A stretch of DNA of 64,000 nt from Shewanella gaetbuli (lineage in GTDB: Bacteria; Pseudomonadota; Gammaproteobacteria; Enterobacterales; Shewanellaceae). Positions 34,687 through 44,241 of the stretch are shown here, piece by piece. The stretch covers positions 248,001 through 312,000 of the forward strand of contig NZ_JAKIKP010000003.1 of assembly GCF_023284065.1 (NCBI RefSeq), given 5' to 3'. Under the pieces are notes generated by a model, which was not told where the DNA came from, made no database searches, and saw only the letters and a list, made by a program, of their open reading frames with translations. Position 1 is the first letter of the stretch, and every line of letters starts with the position of its first letter. The translations under genes and the position numbers were made by a program.

Positions 34687-35859
34687 ATGACCAAGCCTTC
34701 CCCTGAACAAAATAGTGCCACCATCGCCGTGCGCCAGGGTATTGAAAGTGACACACAATATGGTGCAGTTGTGCCGCCTATTTATTTATCAACCAATTAC
34801 TCATTTGATGGGCATAAAAACCCACGTGAATTTGATTATAGTCGTTCAGGTAATCCGACGCGTTGTATTTTAGGGGATGCCATTGCCAAATTAGAGCAAG
34901 GTGATACCGGCGTAGTGACATGTACTGGCATGGCCGCCATCACTTTAGTGACCAATTTACTTTCGCCAGATGACTTATTAGTGGTGCCGCACGACTGTTA
35001 TGGTGGTAGTTATCGATTGTTTACCAATTTGGCTAAAAAAGGGCAGTTTAAATTAGCGGTGATCGATCAAACCGATCCACAAGCCCTTGCAGAAGCAATA
35101 AGCCAAAACCCTAAAATGATTTGGTTAGAAACCCCTTCAAACCCGTTATTACGTGTGGTGGATATAGAAGCCATAGCCAAAGCCGCTAAACAAGTAGGGG
35201 CATTATTGGCAGTCGACAACACCTTTTTATCACCTATTTTGCAGCAGCCATTAACGCTAGGTGCTGACATTGTGGTGCATTCAACCACTAAATATATTAA
35301 TGGACATAGTGATGTTGTTGGCGGTGCGGTTGTGGCAAAAGACCCTGAAATAGGTGAATTATTACATTGGTGGTCGAACACCTTAGGGTTAACAGGGTCT
35401 GCTTTTGATAGTTATCTCACTTTGAGAGGTATTCGTACTTTAGCGGTTAGAATTCGCGAACATCAAGCCAATGCACAACGTATCGTGGAAGTGCTCAGTC
35501 AAAGTGATGTTGTTGAAAAAGTCTACTATCCAGGACTGAGTTCACATCCTGGACATGATATTGCGGCAAAACAACAAAAAGGCTTTGGCGCCATGTTAAG
35601 TTTTGAGCTAAAAGGTGGCGAGGCTGCAGTAGTGGCATTTTTAGATGCTTTATCATTATTCAGTGTTGCTGAAAGTTTAGGCGGAGTGGAAAGCTTAGTG
35701 GCCGTTCCAGCAACAATGACCCACAGAGCAATGGAGCCTGAAGCGCGTCTTGAAGCTGGTGTTAAAGACACTTTATTGAGACTATCTGTGGGTATTGAAG
35801 CAGGTGAAGATTTAGTGGCTGATATTCAAAATGCACTTGGTGCAGTTGCAGCCGTTTAA
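34687..35859 (+). CDS. metB: Cystathionine gamma-synthase
   Basis: PLP enzyme that joins O-succinylhomoserine and cysteine to cystathionine in methionine synthesis. The 390-residue product has YSRSGNPTRCILGDAIAKLE, the PLP-stacking Tyr in DCYGGSYRLF, DNTFLSPILQQPL, and the PLP lysine K202 in HSTTKYINGHSDVVGG. The tail LRLSVGIEAGEDLVADI is usual for the Cys/Met family. Ribosome binding site AGGAG precedes the ATG. metL follows after 20 bases, forming the metBL operon under MetJ operators. Confidence 0.96.
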   Translation: MTKPSPEQNSATIAVRQGIESDTQYGAVVPPIYLSTNYSFDGHKNPREFDYSRSGNPTRCILGDAIAKLEQGDTGVVTCTGMAAITLVTNLLSPDDLLVVPHDCYGGSYRLFTNLAKKGQFKLAVIDQTDPQALAEAISQNPKMIWLETPSNPLLRVVDIEAIAKAAKQVGALLAVDNTFLSPILQQPLTLGADIVVHSTTKYINGHSDVVGGAVVAKDPEIGELLHWWSNTLGLTGSAFDSYLTLRGIRTLAVRIREHQANAQRIVEVLSQSDVVEKVYYPGLSSHPGHDIAAKQQKGFGAMLSFELKGGEAAVVAFLDALSLFSVAESLGGVESLVAVPATMTHRAMEPEARLEAGVKDTLLRLSVGIEAGEDLVADIQNALGAVAAV

Positions 35860-35879
35860 TCAAGTTTAAGGAGTTATTG

Positions 35880-38273
35880 ATGGCGCGTGGTCATTTACAT
35901 AAATTTGGTGGTTCCAGTTTAGCTGATGCTGACTGCTACCGCCGTGTGGCGCACATTCTATTGACCCACGGTCATAGTGACGACTTAATTGTAGTTTCAG
36001 CGGCAGGTAAAAGTACTAATTTTTTATATAAGCTGCTGAATTTACGTGAGTCGGGTCAGTTATGGCAAGAAGAGCTGCAAACATTAATTAGCTATCAACA
36101 AACGTTAATTGAGCAGCTGTTATCAAACGAACAAGCTCGTGATCTGCGTGAACGCTTATCAACCGACAAGTCACAATTAATTAGTCTACTGTCGCTAGAA
36201 ACCCGCTCAGACTACCAAGTTAGCCAAGTGGTTAGCTTTGGTGAGCGTTGGTCTTCAAGGCTGATGGCTGCTTTGTTGCGAGAGTCTGGCGTGGCTTCAT
36301 CTCATGTTGATGCTTGCTCTATTTTAGTCGCTGACGAAGGCGCTGTGCCGAATATTCGTATGGCAGAGTCTCGCGAGAAAGTACAAGCCTTGTTAAATGC
36401 TCACCCAAATGAACGTTTAGTGATCACCGGATTTATTTGCGCTAACGATAAAGGTGACACGTTATTATTAGGGCGTAATGGCTCTGATTATAGTGCCACC
36501 TTGATTGCCAGTTTAGCCGACATTGGCCGAGTGACAATTTGGACCGATGTAGAAGGAGTATTTAACGCTGACCCCAATAAAATTAATGATGCTAAATTAT
36601 TAAAAAGTATGTCGTTAATTGAGGCCGACAGATTAGCAAGGCTGGGTTCTCCGGTATTACATTCTCGTACTTTGCAGCCATTATTTAATACTGAAGTGAG
36701 CTTAGCGGTTCGTTCTAGTTATGCCTCACATACTGACTTTACCTTAATTGCACCGCAAAGCTCTTCAGCAAGCGCGCCAGTTGTTACCAGTTTAAATCAA
36801 GTTGTGTTATTCAGTTTTAAAGCCCAAGTTGAGCTAGATGCGCTTATTGAGGAGTTTACTCAAGCGGGTTTAACCCCATTAGCTTATTGGTCATTAGCGC
36901 AGCATAAATTTGAATTAGCAGTGACTTTAGAAAACCAAAAGCAAGTGCAATCTTTGCTAAATCGTATTAGCAGTAACTACCAAATTGATGAGCTTAATAT
37001 ACAAGATGATTATGGTTTAGTAGCATTGGTTAGTGCTGATGCTGAACTATATCGTCGCAGTTTTGCCCGCTTATTAAGCCGAGATGCCAAACCGGTTTAT
37101 CAAGATAATTTAAGCTTAGTAACCTTAGTGCCTCAAAGCCAAGTTGGCTTGTTAACCCAAAAAGTGCATCGCCGTTGCGCTGGTCCAAGAATGCGTATCG
37201 GGGTGTTGTTATTAGGTGTAGGCAATATTGGTGAAGCGTGGATTGATTTATTTAATCGTGCTCAGGCTAGCTTGAATAAAGAGTTAGAAGCCAAAGTGGA
37301 ACTGGTGGGGTTAGTCAGTTCAAAAACGGCATTGGTGAGCAATAGCGGTATAGACTTAAATAATTGGCAGCAACAATATCAGCAATACGCTACATCATGG
37401 ACATATGATGAGCTTTTTTCTCAAATTGAAAGCTTGTCTTGCGATGAAGTTGTTGCGTTAGATATCAGTGCCAGTGCTTCATTAACCCTGCAATACCCAG
37501 AGTTATTTGCTCGTGGTATTCATGTTGTTAGTGCGAATAAACTTGCTGGTTCAGGGCCGTTGCCGTTTTATAAAGAGCTTAAGCAACAGCTAAGTAATCG
37601 CCGGTTGTTTTGGCGCTACAATGCCAGTTGTGGTGCAGGTTTACCCATTCAACACGCTCTCAATGATTTACATAATAGCGGCGATACTATTGAAGCAGTT
37701 GGCGGGATTTTTTCTGGCACATTATGTTGGTTGTTTGAAAATTATGACGCTAAAAAGCCATTTTCTGAATTAGTGTTAGAAGCGAAAGGCTTAGGGATTA
37801 CCGAGCCCGACCCGCGTGATGATTTATCGGGCCGAGATATGCAGCGTAAGCTACTGATTTTGGCACGTGAAATTGGCTTAGCCATTGAGCTTGAAGATAT
37901 TCAATTAAAATCATTAGTACCAGCTGAGTTGGCCGATGTTTCGTTGAATGACTTTCTTGCCCGTATACATGAGCTTGACGACGTTATGCAGCAACAATTT
38001 ATTGCCGCAGCGGAGCAAGATAAAGTATTACGTTACGTGGCCTCGTTAGATAAAGTGAACGGTAAGCTGACGGCTGAAGTGGGTATTCAGTGGGTTGACC
38101 GTCAACACCCTTACGCTAACTTAACCCCAGGTGATAATGTGTTTGTTATCCGTAGTGCATTTTATCAAGGCAATCCATTGATCATTCGCGGCCCCGGTGC
38201 TGGGCGGGAGGTTACTGCAGCAGCGGTACAATCAGATTTAGTGCATATTTGCCGCGATCTTTTGCAAGAATAA
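35880..38273 (+). CDS. metL: Bifunctional aspartokinase II / homoserine dehydrogenase II
   Basis: Catalyses the first and third steps from aspartate to homoserine. Start ATG 35880 has AAGGAG 6 bases upstream; the TTG at 35877 is not preferred. Of 797 residues the first about 290 are aspartokinase (HKFGGSSLADADCYRRV, TGFICANDKGDTLLLGRNGSDYSA, WTDVEGVFNADP), a regulatory-type region follows to about 450, and the rest is homoserine dehydrogenase (IGVLLLGVGNIGEAWIDLF, VSANKLAGSGP, YNASCGAGLPIQ). The MetL branch is inferred from its place behind metB; ThrA would have a thr leader and thrB. Confidence 0.93.
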   Translation: MARGHLHKFGGSSLADADCYRRVAHILLTHGHSDDLIVVSAAGKSTNFLYKLLNLRESGQLWQEELQTLISYQQTLIEQLLSNEQARDLRERLSTDKSQLISLLSLETRSDYQVSQVVSFGERWSSRLMAALLRESGVASSHVDACSILVADEGAVPNIRMAESREKVQALLNAHPNERLVITGFICANDKGDTLLLGRNGSDYSATLIASLADIGRVTIWTDVEGVFNADPNKINDAKLLKSMSLIEADRLARLGSPVLHSRTLQPLFNTEVSLAVRSSYASHTDFTLIAPQSSSASAPVVTSLNQVVLFSFKAQVELDALIEEFTQAGLTPLAYWSLAQHKFELAVTLENQKQVQSLLNRISSNYQIDELNIQDDYGLVALVSADAELYRRSFARLLSRDAKPVYQDNLSLVTLVPQSQVGLLTQKVHRRCAGPRMRIGVLLLGVGNIGEAWIDLFNRAQASLNKELEAKVELVGLVSSKTALVSNSGIDLNNWQQQYQQYATSWTYDELFSQIESLSCDEVVALDISASASLTLQYPELFARGIHVVSANKLAGSGPLPFYKELKQQLSNRRLFWRYNASCGAGLPIQHALNDLHNSGDTIEAVGGIFSGTLCWLFENYDAKKPFSELVLEAKGLGITEPDPRDDLSGRDMQRKLLILAREIGLAIELEDIQLKSLVPAELADVSLNDFLARIHELDDVMQQQFIAAAEQDKVLRYVASLDKVNGKLTAEVGIQWVDRQHPYANLTPGDNVFVIRSAFYQGNPLIIRGPGAGREVTAAAVQSDLVHICRDLLQE

Positions 38274-38306
38274 CAACAGAATTTACAGTGTGTTTTAATG
38301 GTAAGT

Positions 38307-38338
38307 AAAGCAAGACATGACTGTCTTGCTTTTTTTTC
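38307..38338 (+). terminator. Terminator of metBL
   Basis: Stem AAAGCAAGACA / TGTCTTGCTTT (38307-38332) with a TGAC loop, then further T, 33 bases after the metL stop. Confidence 0.88.
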
Positions 38339-38424
38339 ATCGTAAGATTGATCAATCTGCATCATCGAACCGCAAATACAGTGTACATTTACCCTTGACA
38401 TCATCCCCAGTTAAATTACTATGT

Positions 38425-38448
38425 AGACATATAGACGTCTAAACGTCC
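38425..38448. promoter_or_regulatory. MetJ operator of metF (three tandem met boxes)
   Basis: AGACATAT, AGACGTCT (perfect) and AAACGTCC lie in register at 38425-38432, 38433-38440 and 38441-38448. The cluster is 66 bases before the metF ATG. Confidence 0.9.
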
Positions 38449-38502
38449 AATTTAAAAGAATACCAAGTTTTTAGTCTATCGATAATTTATCGATGCAGTT
38501 GA

Positions 38503-39399
<897 letters not shown>

Positions 39400-39412
39400 C
39401 TGCCCAGATATT

Positions 39413-39441
39413 AGCCCTTATCAACGTTTATAAGGGCTTTA
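39413..39441 (+). terminator. Terminator of metF
   Basis: Stem AGCCCTTAT / ATAAGGGCT (39413-39438) with an 8-base loop and a short T tail, 13 bases after the metF stop. Confidence 0.75.
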
Positions 39442-39488
39442 TACCAATCATCATAAGTAAGTTTTCAGTTGTGTATTACAATTGGTAT
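39441..39488. repeat. Inverted repeat ATACCAAT / ATTGGTAT
   Basis: ATACCAAT (39441-39448) and ATTGGTAT (39481-39488) are complementary, 32 bases apart. The same 8-bp core occurs as a tight hairpin at 42937-42956, so this may be a small dispersed repeat. It lies just upstream of the CWC-protein gene. Confidence 0.55.
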
Positions 39489-39514
39489 TATTACTTCAGT
39501 AAAGAAGGTGTCAA

Positions 39515-39742
39515 TTGTCAGCAGATATCTGTCCCATTTGCCAAAAAACTAATCAGTGTGCAATTTCTGCGGGGGCAGCGCCTTCATCTTGTTGGTGTAT
39601 GCAATCAGAAGTCTCTATAACGACTATCATTCGTCAGTATTTATCGGTAAATCCTGAGCTAACAGCTTCACTTGCAGCCCAACAACAGTGCATTTGTGCA
39701 AGTTGTTTAAGCCATATTCAACATACTTTACCGCCTGAATAA
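39515..39742 (+). CDS. Cysteine-rich CWC family protein
   Basis: A 75-residue protein from a TTG start with AAGG 8-11 bases upstream. It has eight cysteines, starting CPICQKTNQC, then the family hallmark CWC (in SSCWCMQSE) and later CICASCLSHI, which should bind zinc. Function unknown. It matches the short cysteine-rich CWC family found in many gammaproteobacteria. The start codon is inferred from the site; no upstream ATG is in frame. Confidence 0.75.
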   Translation: MSADICPICQKTNQCAISAGAAPSSCWCMQSEVSITTIIRQYLSVNPELTASLAAQQQCICASCLSHIQHTLPPE

Positions 39743-40023
39743 CAAGACGTCGAAATCTATAAGCCTTAGCTATTACATTTTTTAACTCCGCCACTTATTC
39801 ATTAATACCACCCTTTAGGCCTGCTATTGTTGAGCATTAGCACTCTAACTGGGCTTGTAACATGGATTTTACCTCTATGATTGTTGCTAAAATTAGTCTA
39901 ATCGGGGTAATCTAAAAAATTGCTGAAAATTGACCTGTAATATTATTTTTAGCAATCAAAAAATAGCAATCAACAAATATAAAAAACAATAAACATAATA
40001 ATTTAACTCTTTAGAGGTTTTTA

Positions 40024-41388
40024 ATGGAAGCGGTCACAAGTATTGTAAATTGGATTAACGGTGTTGTATGGGGTATCCCCATGCTGCTGATGATCTTAGG
40101 TGTAGGATTATTTCTTTCAATTGGTTTGAAATTAATGCCAATCCTAAAGCTAGGCACCGGCTTTAAGTTGCTTTGGTCTGGACGTTCAACAGACGATGCT
40201 GACAAAGGTGATGTCAGCCCGTTTAATGCTTTAATGACATCGCTTTCAGCTACTATTGGTACCGGTAATATTGCCGGTGTGGCAACCGCTATTATGATTG
40301 GTGGACCCGGGGCATTATTTTGGATGTGGTGCACTGCATTAGTGGGTATGGCAACTAAGTTTTCAGAGGCCGTATTAGCGGTTAAATTTCGTGAAACCGA
40401 CAGCAATGGCAACCATGTTGGTGGCCCTATGTATTACATCAAAAATGGCCTTGGTAAAAAATGGGCTTGGTTAGGAACCGCGTTTGCTTTCTTTGGGATG
40501 TTTGCCGGTTTTGGTATTGGTAATACGGTGCAATCAAATTCGGTAGCAGATGCGTTAACCAGCAACTTTGGCGTACCGAGTTGGATTACCGGTGTGGTAT
40601 TAATGGTGCTGGTTGGTGCGGTACTAATGGGCGGAATTAAGCGTATTGCTGAAGTGGCAGGTAAACTGGTGCCATTAATGACCGTGTTTTATATCACCGC
40701 AGGTTTAGCGGTATTGGTGGTTTATATTGACCAAATACCTGCCGCATTTGAATTGATTATTCACAGCGCATTTAATCCTGTTGCCGCGCAAGGTGGCTTT
40801 GCTGGTGCCGCTGTTTGGGCTGCAATTCGATTTGGTGTTGCTCGTGGTGTGTTTTCTAATGAAGCGGGTTTAGGTAGTGCACCTATTGCTCACGCGGCAG
40901 CTAAAACCAACAACCCTGTTAAGCAAGGCTTAGTGGCAATGCTGGGTACATTTATTGACACCATTATTGTGTGCTCTATTACCGGTTTAGCGATTATTGT
41001 ATCTGGTGCTTGGACATCGGGAGAAAACGGCGCTGCATTAACCTCGTTTGCCTTTTCACATGCATTGCCAATGGGTAATTATATTGTGGCTATCGCCTTA
41101 GCAATATTTGCGTTTACCACCATTTTAGGCTGGAGCTTTTACAGTGAAAAGTGTGTCCAGTATTTATTTGGTGAAAAAGCGGTTAAGCCCTTTAGAGTGA
41201 TATTCACTTTAGTGGTCCCGATTGGTGCGATTAGCTCACTTGAGTTCATTTGGTTATTAGCCGATACCTTAAATGCCATGATGGCATTACCTAACTTAGT
41301 TGCGCTATGCTTGTTAAGCCCTGTGGTATTTGGATTAACCAGAGAGTATTTTGCTAAGCAAAAGGCGTTAAAACAAGCTAATAGTTAA
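40024..41388 (+). CDS. Alanine/glycine:cation symporter (AGCS family)
   Basis: Sodium-coupled amino acid transporter in the inner membrane, 454 residues with about ten to eleven helices. Family signatures seen: ATIGTGNIAGVATAIMIGGPGALFW split around residues 79-102, FWMWCTALVGMATKFSEAVLA, GGPMYYIKNGLG, FGVARGVFSNEAGLGSAPIAHAAA, and GWSFYSEKCVQYLFG near the C-terminus. Either L- or D-alanine or glycine could be the substrate. The gene stands alone; 281 bases of AT-rich spacer upstream show nothing I can call. Confidence 0.92.
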   Translation: MEAVTSIVNWINGVVWGIPMLLMILGVGLFLSIGLKLMPILKLGTGFKLLWSGRSTDDADKGDVSPFNALMTSLSATIGTGNIAGVATAIMIGGPGALFWMWCTALVGMATKFSEAVLAVKFRETDSNGNHVGGPMYYIKNGLGKKWAWLGTAFAFFGMFAGFGIGNTVQSNSVADALTSNFGVPSWITGVVLMVLVGAVLMGGIKRIAEVAGKLVPLMTVFYITAGLAVLVVYIDQIPAAFELIIHSAFNPVAAQGGFAGAAVWAAIRFGVARGVFSNEAGLGSAPIAHAAAKTNNPVKQGLVAMLGTFIDTIIVCSITGLAIIVSGAWTSGENGAALTSFAFSHALPMGNYIVAIALAIFAFTTILGWSFYSEKCVQYLFGEKAVKPFRVIFTLVVPIGAISSLEFIWLLADTLNAMMALPNLVALCLLSPVVFGLTREYFAKQKALKQANS

Positions 41389-41410
41389 CCCTAGTTTATT
41401 CGCTAAAAAT

Positions 41411-41447
41411 AAAGGTATAAATGGCAACATTTATACCTTTATTTTTT
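41411..41447. terminator. Terminator between symporter and QEGLA-motif gene
   Basis: Perfect 13-bp stem AAAGGTATAAATG / CATTTATACCTTT with a GCAA tetraloop (41411-41440), followed by ATTTTTT. The genes converge. Confidence 0.88.
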
Positions 41448-41464
41448 GGTATTTTTATGGGGGA

Positions 41465-42820
41465 TTAATCTGAATTATTATCAAACTCTGCGTCTTCAAA
41501 TAGCTCAGCTTCTGGAGTGTTAACTGAGACTTTACTGAATGATCTCGCAAAATGACGCTGCACGCCTTTTAAATCAATGTTGCCAATGCCTGATGCAAAG
41601 CCAAACCAAGCATACAAACCACTAATATCGGCAAACATAGGTGGCAAGTACTTAGGCCCTGCAATAATACCTTGCTGATAGGCTTGAAATAACACAGGTA
41701 TATCTTCGATGGCTAGCTTGCCTAAAAATAACATCGGAATTAATTCGGGTAAGCCAGTAGTAATGGCGCTACGGATAAAGTTGATATTTTCAACATAACC
41801 TCGTACATATGAAATATCTTTAGTGAAAAAACTGCCCCCCTGAACCATACCGCCGCGAAAAACCCGTTGAGTAACACGGTAACTGTCTTTTGAGCTTAAA
41901 TGCAGGTTTCTAAAGTATCGATAAACCTCAATAAAATCTGCCCCTTGTTCTGCCATATGTACTGCTGAAACGCGGTCGCTGATGCGCCTTGCTCGCCCAG
42001 GGTTAGAGCTGAGGGTTAGCATTTCCATTAGTACCGCCAACCCTTCTTGTGAAGCGGTAACACGAGGCGAGCCGACACTTAACCATGTTGCGTGAGGCTG
42101 GGCTCTGCCATTTAAAGTCGTGCCCACGTGTACCCATCCTTCATGAACCTCGTAGACGTTTAAATCAGACTCGCTGAACATGGCGCGAGTATTAATTTTT
42201 ACGGTATCGCCGCCTACCGCCGCATCGGACACAATACCATCACTGAGCGTTACGTGAATTTCATCATCATGAAAATAGTTAACTAAACGGTTACTGAGGT
42301 GATCAACAGCCTGTTGAGCGGTAATAACTTTGGGATGCTGTTTATTCATGTGCCGTGCTGCTGGCAATGAGAATATGTGGCTTAATCTGTCGCCCAATTG
42401 TTTGAGTGTATGGCGATCGTTATGCAGTTTGTGGCTTGCACTACCGTAAAGTTCTTGGCTCAATTTACCAAAAGTGGGGGTGCCACGGTTGTTCAGCATA
42501 TCGACAACAATCAGGTATTGTTCAACATTGGCAATCAAAATATTGCCTAAGGGATCTTTTTTACCTAGGCGTTTTTGAATGGCTAGGCGTAAATCTTTAA
42601 GAGATTGCTGAATGCTCTCGCGATTAAATGACACAGGAATATTTTGATAAAAGTCAGGGCTTATTTCTGGGAGTTGTTTTTGTTGCTTTGATAAAAATGT
42701 ATCTTCGATTTCTCGCGGCCACTTGATGGAGTCTAAAATTTTTATTGGGGTTTGAATGCGAATTAATTCATCAGAAAAATAGCGTATATCTTGCTGGTAA
42801 CGCGTTAGAGCATTTGGCAT
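41465..42820 (-). CDS. QEGLA-motif protein (DUF1704), putative zinc metallopeptidase
   Basis: A 451-residue protein of the DUF1704 family, often annotated as flavohemoglobin expression-modulating QEGLA-motif protein. The core holds YEVHEGWVHVGTTLNG, with the HExxxH motif H226-E227-H231, and SQEGLAVLMEM with E259 as a likely third metal ligand. Animal relatives with the same pattern (MATCAP/KIAA0895 group) are tubulin carboxypeptidases, so a metallocarboxypeptidase role is a fair inference; a bacterial substrate is not known. No signal peptide. A DUF3545 gene lies 148 bases upstream on the same strand. Confidence 0.85.
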   Translation of the reverse strand: MPNALTRYQQDIRYFSDELIRIQTPIKILDSIKWPREIEDTFLSKQQKQLPEISPDFYQNIPVSFNRESIQQSLKDLRLAIQKRLGKKDPLGNILIANVEQYLIVVDMLNNRGTPTFGKLSQELYGSASHKLHNDRHTLKQLGDRLSHIFSLPAARHMNKQHPKVITAQQAVDHLSNRLVNYFHDDEIHVTLSDGIVSDAAVGGDTVKINTRAMFSESDLNVYEVHEGWVHVGTTLNGRAQPHATWLSVGSPRVTASQEGLAVLMEMLTLSSNPGRARRISDRVSAVHMAEQGADFIEVYRYFRNLHLSSKDSYRVTQRVFRGGMVQGGSFFTKDISYVRGYVENINFIRSAITTGLPELIPMLFLGKLAIEDIPVLFQAYQQGIIAGPKYLPPMFADISGLYAWFGFASGIGNIDLKGVQRHFARSFSKVSVNTPEAELFEDAEFDNNSD

Positions 42821-42910
42821 GTTTTGACCTAATAACCTTCAATAACCACAGTGTTTAGCTGAAGGGTGTATAAGAAAGCGGGTTATTTGTAGGGAGCCAC
42901 AAATAGCAAT

Positions 42911-42956
42911 AAACCATCGCAATATACGATGGTTTTATACCAATCAAGATTGGTAT
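42911..42956. terminator. Two adjacent hairpins between DUF3545 and QEGLA genes
   Basis: AAACCATCG / CGATGGTTT (42911-42935, 7-base loop) followed immediately by ATACCAATC / GATTGGTAT (42937-42956... arms 42937-42945 and 42948-42956). The first can terminate the minus-strand DUF3545 transcript. The second is the same ATACCAAT core seen at 39441. Confidence 0.65.
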
Positions 42957-42968
42957 TAATCAGGACTT

Positions 42969-43145
42969 TTAAAAAAAGTCATCATCTCCAATCGCTTTAC
43001 GTAATTGTGCTTGCTCTAGGTAATCATCTAGACGGCGTTTAACTTGACGTTTATGACGCAGATTTTCAGCGCTTTTGGCGTTTCGAGGTGACGTCATCGC
43101 ATCAATTTCAGTATCATCTGGAACTCTTTCATTAATATTAGCCAT
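42969..43145 (-). CDS. DUF3545 family small protein
   Basis: A 58-residue protein. It starts MANINERVPDDTEIDAM and has a basic helical core around KRQVKRRLDDYLEQAQLRKA, ending IGDDDFF. The frame is open from ATG 43145 to TAA at 42969-42971 and matches the DUF3545 pattern known from Shewanella and Vibrio; function unknown. Upstream on the minus strand an AT-rich leader has a modest AATGAGGG site (TAATGAGGG at 43156-43164 read in reverse). Charge pattern suggests nucleic acid or protein contact, which is only a guess. Confidence 0.8.
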   Translation of the reverse strand: MANINERVPDDTEIDAMTSPRNAKSAENLRHKRQVKRRLDDYLEQAQLRKAIGDDDFF

Positions 43146-43381
43146 ATTAAAACCCTCATTACTTTTGGTTGAGAATGTCCCTAAACCAATGAGCTCTTTC
43201 TAACTAAGTTTGACTGAAGAGAAAAGCAAAATATTTTGCCCAAGTTAAGCAATATTTTTTACCTTCTCATAAATTAGCCTAGCAGTTATTTTTTAGTTCG
43301 CTACGTCCAAGAAAGATTTTATTAATGGCTATGACTAAAGAGCATGTATTAATGATATTTTTGAGGGGGGAAGTAAAGAAT
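43146..43381. other. AT-rich spacer upstream of the DUF3545 gene
   Basis: No credible reading frame. It should hold the promoter of the minus-strand DUF3545 gene. A G-run (TTGAGGGGGG) at 43361-43370 lies just before the left boundary hairpin of the structured region. Confidence 0.5.
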
Positions 43382-43401
43382 CCACCTTCTGAAGAAGGTG
43401 G
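43382..43401. repeat. Left boundary hairpin of the structured region
   Basis: CCACCTTC / GAAGGTGG with a TGAA loop, perfect 8-bp stem. It matches the right hairpin at 44340-44359 except for one base pair (T-A here, A-T there). A second hairpin GCCTCC / GGGGGC (43412-43428, one T-G pair) follows. Confidence 0.9.
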
Positions 43402-43555
43402 TTTTAATTTAGCCTCCTAAAAGGGGGCGTTGTCTACTGTAACGTGAATAAGTCTTAGCTTGAACCGTTAAGTTTGACTAAAAGTTCATAGCTTCAATCT
43501 AATCAATTGCCTGCCGCAGGGATGTTCAGGATGAACGGAATGTCGCGATCACATG

Positions 43556-43831
43556 GTCAGTGATGTTCCATACATCACACTGACATTTCCCATATCCCTA
43601 TGGGTCAGATGTGAAAGAGCGACCTATCGTGCAAGCACGACCGTGACACGCTGCACTCTTTATATAAATCAAAAGGTCCCTGAAAGCTCGGCCATGACGA
43701 ATAACATCCATGTTAAACAGCCAGTTCGGCATCCATGCCTCTCGCTCAAAGCGTTTCACACCGTGAAACTTCGCCATGTCATGGTCAAATTTGTTCCAGA
43801 CAAATTTTGACATTCCCACCATCCATGGCGG
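43556..43831 (-). ncRNA. Candidate GGA-loop (Csr-sponge-like) RNA, minus strand
   Basis: Read on the minus strand, six hairpins within 276 bases carry GGA in the loop: CCATGGATGG type (43816-43831), an 11-bp stem with loop CTGGA (43784-43811), GGCA-TGGA-TGCC (43728-43739), AACA-TGGA-TGTT (43703-43714), CCCATA-GGGA-TATGGG (43589-43604) and an 11-bp bulged stem with loop ATGGA (43556-43584). The 43703 hairpin contains ACATGGATGT, which fits the CsrA/RsmE consensus ACANGGANGU. Two GGA-free hairpins lie between (43627-43640, 43753-43769). Transcription is not shown; no promoter was identified, and ends are unknown. Confidence 0.35.
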
Positions 43832-43957
43832 TCAGTAGTCACCGTCGCGCTTACATCTGAAATTTTCGACTCTTCGATTTGACCTTGTTTGCATCTAATT
43901 AGACGTAAAAACTTTCAAATTCAAAGTGAATTGAGGGCATCGAGAAAAGTTCGTGAG

Positions 43958-43975
43958 CTTGGCATGGACGCCAAG
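43958..43975. repeat. Hairpin CTTGGC / GCCAAG
   Basis: Perfect 6-bp stem with the loop ATGGAC, so on the plus strand the loop holds GGA. It belongs to the same palindrome-rich region but in the opposite orientation to the 43556-43831 group. Confidence 0.75.
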
Positions 43976-44241
43976 TTAGCTTACGTTAGGCCTCGGTCAC
44001 TCCTTGGCATCCCTGCCACCGTGACATTTGTAAATCCATTTACTTCAGATACCTATCGGAAGCGTTAGAGAGATTTTGTATTTGCCGACAATGACCGAAG
44101 GCAGATACCAACGAAGTTAAAAGCTGGATCAATCCCCATCGAAAATTATGCGCTTTTCAGCATTTTTCGCCTGGGGCGGCAGGGCTAATTTCTTTAATAA
44201 AGAGTATAGAGGGGATTGCTGTTGATACCCTTTTGGCCGGT

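Noticed and set aside
43553..43822. Two overlapping small reading frames (85 residues plus, 74 residues minus) in the structured region
   Set aside because: Their composition (Cys, His, Met and Arg from ATG/CAT-rich palindromes) and lack of ribosome binding sites point to chance openings across hairpins.
43958..43996. attC (integron cassette) site, because of GTTAGGC near 43985
   Set aside because: No matching RYYYAAC partner at the right distance and no cassette gene or integrase.
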